This document shows, piece after piece, positions 6,368-10,839 of a stretch of 10,839 nucleotides of DNA. The translations under genes and the position numbers were made by a program. The stretch is from the NCBI GenBank assembly GCA_947259815.1, contig CAMYNO010000018.1, positions 1 through 10,839 on the forward strand. Reading direction: 5' to 3'. This DNA comes from an uncultured Parvularculaceae bacterium (GTDB lineage: Bacteria > Pseudomonadota > Alphaproteobacteria > Caulobacterales > Parvularculaceae). Within the stretch, counting starts at the first letter, position 1. The number at the start of each line of letters is the position of its first letter. Below the pieces are notes generated by a model that searched no databases, was not told the origin of the DNA, and saw nothing but the letters and a program-made list of their open reading frames with translations.

Positions 6368-8707
6368 ATGACGAAGCGACGATACTGGACTGGTGCGAAA
6401 AAAGTGCCCGCACAGGACAAATTCTTTATCGGCGCGCTCGATCCCGATTTGTGGACCGCAGGGGACGAAACGAACTGGGACGCCTGTTGGCATACGGGCA
6501 TGCCGGCGCGCAGCATTTACAAAAACATGCGCCCCGGTCAGTGGGTCAATCACATGCCGGGCAATCACGCGCTGACGGTGAAATCCAAGCTGTTTGAAAC
6601 GCTGGATACGGCGCGCCGTCGCGCGCCCGCTGAATTGCAGGAAAAATATCAATTCTTCCCGCGCAGCTACCTGATGCCTGAAGGATATCACGCATTACAG
6701 AAAGACGCTTTCGCAGACCCGGAAAAACGCTGGATCTTCAAACCAAAAAGTCTCTCGCGCGGACGGGGCATATCTGTTTCAGCCGATGCGGGCACAGCGC
6801 CCATCGACGAAAAGATGCTCGTTCAGGAATATCTCAAACGCCCGCATCTTTATGACGGGCGCAAATATGTCCTGCGGTGTTATCTGGCGATCATGTCGGC
6901 TGAACCGCTGCGGGTTTATCTCTACAAGGAAGGGTTCGTAAAACTCGCGTCCGAACCATATAGCGATGGCGACTTCGGCAATCTCTACGCCCATCTGACG
7001 AACCCCGATGTGAATGCGCTCAACGAAGCCGTCGACGATTCGGTCGTCTTTCATAGCTTTGCCGATTATCGCCGATGGCTTGAGCAAAACGGCGCCGATC
7101 CCGCGCCTCTTTTTGACGCCTTGCGCGACATCGCCGTAATCACCGCGATCGCTGCACGAGATACGTTGCGCGAACGCACTACTGCAAGCGGCGCCTGGGC
7201 GCCGGGTTGTTGTGAATTGATCGGCATGGACTGCATGATCGATGCGGATCTCAAGCCCTGGCTTCTTGAATGCAATCTCAGCCCGTCACTCGGCGTCTGC
7301 GCAGCGCCGGAAACTGGCGGCATTATGGAGGAAGAAATCAAGCGCGCCGTTGTCGCTGATTTTGTCGCCATGTCCGGTTTGAATAATGGGGACGCCTTAT
7401 CGGCGGAACCCGACAATCTTGCCTCGCTTATCGCCGCCAGCGAGCAAGAAAGAGAACATGCCGGCGGTTTTGAATGTGTTTATCCGGGAGCGGCGCCCGA
7501 TGAATTTTTTCCATTTTTCCCGGCGCCGCGTCACGCCGATATTGCGCTTGCCGACACCGTATCGCCAACGGCAAGCAACGGATATATTCTTGCCGCAAAC
7601 GACACCAGCGAATACGCATTCGACGACAAGATTGCTTTGCATAAGGACGGCATGGCGCAGCCGATGTCGCCATCAACGGCTGGCGCCTATATATGGCTAC
7701 GCGCCACAGGTGGTGACGCGCCAGAAACAATCGCTAACGATCTCGCGGCGTTTGCCGGCGATGAGCCAGTTTCCAAAGATGCAGCCCTTAAGACGGTATG
7801 GGATACGCTCGCGGACTGGGGCGCCGCGGGGCTCTTGCGGCCCGCCAATATGTCGCCGCTCTCGGATGCGCCCATTTTCGCGCGGCCGGCCAATGAAGAG
7901 ATAGAACTCTTTTTCAAGTTCTCCGATCATGCGTATCGGCTTCGTCTCTCCTCGCCCGAAATCGCGCCACGGATCGAAGGCGTGATCGGTCCCTTGCGCA
8001 TCGACTCGCCCGATCAGGCAAAACCCACAGAGATTGTCGTGCTTACTGAGACTGCCGGTTATGCGATTGCCCTCAACTCACAGCTCTTGCGCACACGATT
8101 ACGCCTGGCGGAGATTGCGCCGGCGCTAGCCGATATCCTGGTGTCCGAATATGCGCGTACGCGCCTTGCAGCCCCAGTTCTGAACGCCAGCCTCTGGCGT
8201 ATGGATGGGAAGACCGTATTAATCGCGAGCACAAAAACCACGAGGTGGGATGGAATTGGCGCCGCCCTTTCCGCAGAGGGTAAAGCCGAGCTACTCGCAG
8301 GCGGCGTTTTATTGGGCGAGACGCCAGGCCTGGCTCACGCGGCGCCGGCGCCAGCCAGGGTAAAGATGGAAGATGCGCCGCAACCATCGCAGTTTATTAG
8401 TCAGTGGGCCAATGAAAGCGATGGGGTGCTTCTCGCTCTTCCGTCGCACCCTGAAGAATTACAATCAGTCGATGTGGTCGTGATTCCAAAATTACAAAAA
8501 AATGCGTCCGCGCAAGAGATCGCCCAGCTAAACGGGCGCGATGCATTTAATGCGCTCACCAATCTTTGCGCAGGCCCAGCAGTATCTGCAACGACTGCGG
8601 CGCGGTTGGCGCAATGGGCGGAGGAAATTCCCTGCTTCGCCGTCCCGTTCGCCGATTGCGCTGGCGGCGCGCGCGCAGTGGAGGCGGCAGTTTCAGCACT
8701 GAAATAA
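6368..8707 (+). CDS. Tubulin-tyrosine-ligase-like ATP-grasp / PqqD-like / degenerate HprK-like fusion protein
   Basis: The 779-residue product joins three parts. Residues about 60-335 are a TTL-type ATP-grasp ligase: WIFKPKS (122-128), RGRGI (131-135), VQEYLKRPHLYDGRKYVLRC (152-171), PLRVYLYKEGFVKLA (180-194), HLTN (209-212) and the metal-binding PWLLECNLSPSLG (297-309, Glu301 and Asn303). Such enzymes add amino acids to protein carboxyls in eukaryotes. Residues about 405-495 resemble PqqD, a peptide-recognition fold (MSPSTAGAYIWL, then a helical part). Residues about 505-779 follow the plan of HprK-like proteins, but the P-loop is absent: DGKTVLIASTKTTRW stands where GxxGxGKS/T is expected. 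AGGGGG eight bases before the ATG supports the start. It is divergent from trmB and convergent with the acidic lipoprotein gene. The substrate is unknown; peptide or protein tagging is an inference. Confidence 0.85.
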   Translation: MTKRRYWTGAKKVPAQDKFFIGALDPDLWTAGDETNWDACWHTGMPARSIYKNMRPGQWVNHMPGNHALTVKSKLFETLDTARRRAPAELQEKYQFFPRSYLMPEGYHALQKDAFADPEKRWIFKPKSLSRGRGISVSADAGTAPIDEKMLVQEYLKRPHLYDGRKYVLRCYLAIMSAEPLRVYLYKEGFVKLASEPYSDGDFGNLYAHLTNPDVNALNEAVDDSVVFHSFADYRRWLEQNGADPAPLFDALRDIAVITAIAARDTLRERTTASGAWAPGCCELIGMDCMIDADLKPWLLECNLSPSLGVCAAPETGGIMEEEIKRAVVADFVAMSGLNNGDALSAEPDNLASLIAASEQEREHAGGFECVYPGAAPDEFFPFFPAPRHADIALADTVSPTASNGYILAANDTSEYAFDDKIALHKDGMAQPMSPSTAGAYIWLRATGGDAPETIANDLAAFAGDEPVSKDAALKTVWDTLADWGAAGLLRPANMSPLSDAPIFARPANEEIELFFKFSDHAYRLRLSSPEIAPRIEGVIGPLRIDSPDQAKPTEIVVLTETAGYAIALNSQLLRTRLRLAEIAPALADILVSEYARTRLAAPVLNASLWRMDGKTVLIASTKTTRWDGIGAALSAEGKAELLAGGVLLGETPGLAHAAPAPARVKMEDAPQPSQFISQWANESDGVLLALPSHPEELQSVDVVVIPKLQKNASAQEIAQLNGRDAFNALTNLCAGPAVSATTAARLAQWAEEIPCFAVPFADCAGGARAVEAAVSALK

Positions 8708-8736
8708 AAAAAGGCGCTTCCCGAAGGAAACGCCTT
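8706..8736 (-). terminator. Intrinsic terminator, strongest for the minus-strand lipoprotein gene
   Basis: Stem AAGGCG/CGCCTT (8711-8716 and 8731-8736) continues, after one mismatch, into TTCC/GGAA (8718-8721 and 8726-8729) with loop CGAA. On the minus strand seven T follow (8712-8706). On the plus strand only a broken T-rich stretch follows, so it may serve the TTL-like gene less well. Confidence 0.8.
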
Positions 8737-8767
8737 CTTCAAAATCTTTTAAGCCAAACGACGTCGA

Positions 8768-9082
8768 TTACTGATCGTCTTCAGCGGCTTCTTCTGCTTC
8801 CTCGACAGCTTCTTCCGCTGCCTCTTCAAGGTCGTCATAAGCTTCTTCAGCAGCTTCTGCGGCGTCATCAATAGCCTCTTCCGCAGCTTCCGTCGCATCG
8901 TCGGCTGCTTCTTCAACAGCGTCTACGGCTTCCTCGACTTCCTCAGCTACGGTTTCTTCAGCCGCGCCTTCGTTGTCCGCCTGCGAACAACCAGCCAGCA
9001 AAAGCGCCGCTGGCGCGCCGACCATCAGCGCACGAGAGAGTCGCGCCAACATTTTTTCGCGTTCGTTTTTCAATTCCGTCAT
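8768..9082 (-). CDS. Small acidic lipoprotein with 11-residue Glu/Ala repeats
   Basis: The 104-residue product has a signal peptide ending in a good lipobox LLAGC (Cys32). The rest is low-complexity: 34 of residues 33-104 are Glu or Asp and none is Lys or Arg. From residue 44 it falls into 11-residue units starting at 44, 55, 66, 77 and 88, with a partial sixth at 99; the core form is AAEEA(I/Y/V)(D/E)(D/E)xxE. An 11-residue period suits a long amphipathic helix, as in apolipoprotein-like or LEA-like repeats. The ATG at 9082 lacks a strong ribosome site; an inner Met at residue 11 (9052) would give a more usual signal peptide. The function is not recognised. The gene faces the TTL-like gene across a terminator, and a palindromic operator-like site lies upstream. 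Confidence 0.8.
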   Translation of the reverse strand: MTELKNEREKMLARLSRALMVGAPAALLLAGCSQADNEGAAEETVAEEVEEAVDAVEEAADDATEAAEEAIDDAAEAAEEAYDDLEEAAEEAVEEAEEAAEDDQ

Positions 9083-9210
9083 TTCTTGCCCCGTTTAAAT
9101 TTTAATGGACGCTTTCACGCACTCGGAAACACATTCCAAGCTTCAGCGATTTTTACCGACCGTATCAAGCCTTACCATATTGCTCCGCCGAATTAACGGC
9201 AATTTCAGGC

Positions 9211-9230
9211 TTGTGACGCTTTTGTCACAA
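9211..9230. promoter_or_regulatory. Palindrome TTGTGAC-N6-GTCACAA, operator-like
   Basis: Perfect seven-base arms are separated by six bases. It lies in the 189-base gap between the acidic lipoprotein start (9082) and the metK end (9272), about 130 bases upstream of the lipoprotein ATG. A further GTGAC half-site occurs at 9248-9252. The arms resemble CRP/FNR-type half-sites, but TGTGA and TCACA are eight rather than six bases apart. No T-run follows on either strand, so a terminator is unlikely. The rest of the gap shows no gene. Confidence 0.45.
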
Positions 9231-9271
9231 ATTATTATCCGAAATTCGTGACACTTTGCCGCAGGCGACCG

Positions 9272-10489
9272 TCAAAGCGCCGATTTCAGCGCTTCAACGA
9301 GATCGGTTCGTTCCCACGAAAAGCCGCCTTCATTGTCGGGCGCGCGTCCAAAATGGCCGTATGCGGCGGTTCTTGCGTAAACCGGCCGATTAAGGTCAAG
9401 CGTTCGGCGGATGCCAGAGGGTGACAAATCCATCGCCTCGCGCACAGCGCGCTCAAGACGTTCCTCATCAGCTTGGCCAGTGCCGTGAGTATCGACATAA
9501 ACCGATAGAGGCTGGGCGACGCCGATCGCGTAGGAAAGCTGGATCGTGCAACGCTCCGCCAGGTCAGCAGCAACAATGTTTTTGGCAAGGTAGCGCGCCG
9601 CATAAGCTGCCGAACGATCAACCTTCGTCGTGTCTTTTCCGGAAAAAGCACCGCCGCCATGGGGCGCCGCACCGCCATAAGTATCGACGATAATCTTACG
9701 GCCAGTGAGCCCGGCGTCGCCGTCCGGACCGCCAATGACAAACTTTCCGGTTGGGTTGATATGCCAAGCGCAGTCTCTCGAAATCTCGATCTCATTCAGA
9801 GCGCCGCGAATATAGGGCTAGACGACCGCGCGCACCTTTGCGGAATCCCAGGAAGGATCAAGATGCTGCGTAGACAGAACAATAGACGTGACTTCTGTCG
9901 GGCGCCCGTTTTCATAACGCACAGTTACCTGGCTTTTTGCGTCGGGCCCAAGGCTGCCGGCATCGCCAGCGCCCGCGTGGCGCGCGTCCGCCAGGTCTTT
10001 TAGAATGCGATGGCTATAATAAATTGGCGCCGGCATCAGCGCTTCGGTTTCCCGACAGGCAAAGCCAAACATAATACCCTGATCGCCTGCGCCCTCTGCA
10101 TTTGCGTCCGCAGCCTGGTCAACGCCTTGAGCAATGTCCGCAGATTGACCATGCAAAAGGACATCGATCTCTGCGGTTTCCCAGTGAAAGCCGTCCTGCT
10201 CATATCCGATGTCACGGATGGCGTTGCGCGCCGCATCAACGAAGGGCGCAGGCTCAACGCCGCCATTGGCCATGAGCGCTTCAGGCGCGCGCACCTCGCC
10301 GGCGATGACAACTTTATTGGTCGTCGTCAGCGTCTCACACGCAACCCGCACATCCCAGGGGCTCATGCCGGCCTTACCAGCCTCTCGATAAATCAGATCG
10401 ACGATTTCATCGGAGATCCGATCGCAAACCTTGTCCGGATGTCCCTCCGAGACGCTTTCGCTGGTGAATTGATAGGACTGACGCGCCAT
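9272..10489 (-). pseudogene. metK: S-adenosylmethionine synthetase MetK with one in-frame TAG
   Basis: MetK makes S-adenosylmethionine from methionine and ATP and is normally essential. Read through, the frame gives 405 codons of full family length, starting [20 protein letters not shown] (ATP-binding HPDK at 17-20), with [10 protein letters not shown] (about 133-142) and, after the stop, [21 protein letters not shown] (253-273), [12 protein letters not shown] (275-286), a complete C-terminal domain, and a normal TGA at 9274-9272. Codon 224 is TAG (9820-9818), just before PYI, where related proteins have an ordinary residue; GAG to TAG is a simple one-base change. The frame is unbroken on both sides, so this is a single nonsense change, not decay. 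Options are a base-call error, a fresh mutation with another metK elsewhere, or suppression. A 223-residue product would lack half the active site. Confidence 0.9.
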
Positions 10490-10498
10490 AAATGCCGG

Positions 10499-10534
10499 GG
10501 CCTTTCATATAAAGAAAAGTTTATATGATGGGCC
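10499..10534 (-). promoter_or_regulatory. Hairpin in the leader just upstream of metK
   Basis: TCATATAAA (10505-10513) and TTTATATGA (10520-10528) are perfect nine-base arms with a six-base loop. Outside, after two unpaired bases on each side, GGCC (10499-10502) pairs with GGCC (10531-10534). The structure ends ten bases before the metK ATG and covers the only purine-rich AAAGG. A weak promoter TTGGAC-18-TATAGG lies just upstream on the minus strand. It does not match a SAM riboswitch form that I can recall. Confidence 0.5.
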
Positions 10535-10569
10535 TATAGCCAATGGCCGCCCCGCTGTCCAATGCCGCG

Positions 10570-10839
10570 TCAGCTATTGGCGCCGGTTGCCGTGGTTTCT
10601 GTTTCCGCGATGGATCGGACAAGCTCGAGCACGCGTTTGCGGACGGTCGGATCATCGATAGACGCATAGTAGCGACAAAGCTCAACGCCCTCCTGCGAAT
10701 GCAGCAGCTCCATGAACGGATCGCCGGGGCTATTTTCAGCGAATCCGAGGGCCCCTGTCTGCTCGTCGTAATCGTCGTAGAAAAACTGGATCGGGACTTC
10801 GAGCAGCTCCGAAAGCTGCATCAACCGACCGGCGCCAAT
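10570..10839 (-). CDS. XRE-family HTH regulator, C-terminal part (5' end outside window)
   Basis: Only the last 89 residues are present. They start IGAGRLMQLSELLEVPIQFFYDD, the end of an XRE/Cro-CI type helix-turn-helix domain as found in the regulator encoded directly upstream of metK in many alphaproteobacteria. They go on into a helical C-terminal tail (GVELCRYYASIDDPTVRKRVLELVRSIAE) typical of that group. The DNA-binding helices lie beyond the right edge. The gene stops with TGA 80 bases before the metK ATG on the same strand, so both may be cotranscribed. Its target is not shown by the sequence. Confidence 0.88.
   Translation of the reverse strand: MGAGRLMQLSELLEVPIQFFYDDYDEQTGALGFAENSPGDPFMELLHSQEGVELCRYYASIDDPTVRKRVLELVRSIAETETTATGANS

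Noticed and set aside
6278..6691. Open frame extending trmB upstream by 138 codons
   Set aside because: The extension is the antisense of the well supported TTL-like gene, has no TrmB character, and the family-like N-terminus begins at the ATG 6277.
9211..9230. Canonical CRP site
   Set aside because: TGTGA and TCACA are separated by eight bases, not the usual six, so I call it only an operator-like palindrome.
9286..9795. Minus-strand open frame over the metK 3' half
   Set aside because: It is in another frame than the conserved MetK sequence and shows no family character; the metK frame itself continues after the TAG.
9818..9820. Genome-wide reassignment of TAG, or pyrrolysine/selenocysteine coding, to explain the metK codon
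   Set aside because: trmB and the DUF2937-like gene end at natural family ends with TAG, selenocysteine uses TGA, and MetK has no known pyrrolysine; no such machinery is seen in the window.
10490..10569. Known SAM riboswitch upstream of metK
   Set aside because: The gap is only 80 bases and I cannot fit it to SAM-I, SAM-II or SAM/SAH forms from memory; only the hairpin is reported.

Overview
The window reads as chromosomal DNA of an alphaproteobacterium. It is moderately GC-rich, and the gene order HTH regulator, metK, trmB, rimP, nusA, ylxR (all on the minus strand) is the arrangement I know from many alphaproteobacteria, where lnt lies upstream and infB downstream. Family-level placement (something like Parvularculaceae or Hyphomonadaceae) is only a guess from general gene style.

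Layout from left to right. Positions 1-2637 hold the minus-strand translation/transcription block: ylxR (its end lies outside the window), nusA and rimP, tightly packed. The likely start of ylxR is a CTG. A sigma70-like promoter and a leader with a strong intrinsic-terminator hairpin precede rimP, an arrangement that suggests attenuation of this operon. Positions 2835-3323 hold a divergent small membrane protein resembling DUF2937. Positions 3288-5511 hold ttcA (tRNA 2-thiocytidine synthesis) and a CE15-like glucuronoyl esterase lipoprotein in one minus-strand unit. Positions 5591-6277 hold trmB (tRNA m7G46 methyltransferase).

Positions 6368-8707 (plus strand) hold the most unusual gene: a 779-residue protein with a eukaryote-like tubulin-tyrosine-ligase (ATP-grasp) domain, a PqqD-like domain and an HprK-like domain whose P-loop is lost. 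It converges on a small lipoprotein gene (8768-9082, minus strand) whose mature part is almost half Glu/Asp, carries no Lys or Arg, and is built of 11-residue repeats. A terminator lies between the two. Such an acidic tail is the kind of substrate that tubulin-ligase-like enzymes modify, so a ligase/substrate pair is a testable guess.

Positions 9272-10489 hold metK, complete in sequence but cut by one in-frame TAG at codon 224. Everything after the stop is conserved in frame. The right edge holds the C-terminal part of the HTH regulator that usually precedes metK.

The two sets of extra genes (TTL-like gene plus acidic lipoprotein between metK and trmB; esterase, ttcA and DUF2937 between trmB and rimP) look like insertions into an otherwise conserved housekeeping cluster. 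No tRNA, rRNA, CRISPR array, insertion sequence or phage gene was seen, and no gene-free stretch exceeds about 200 bases.
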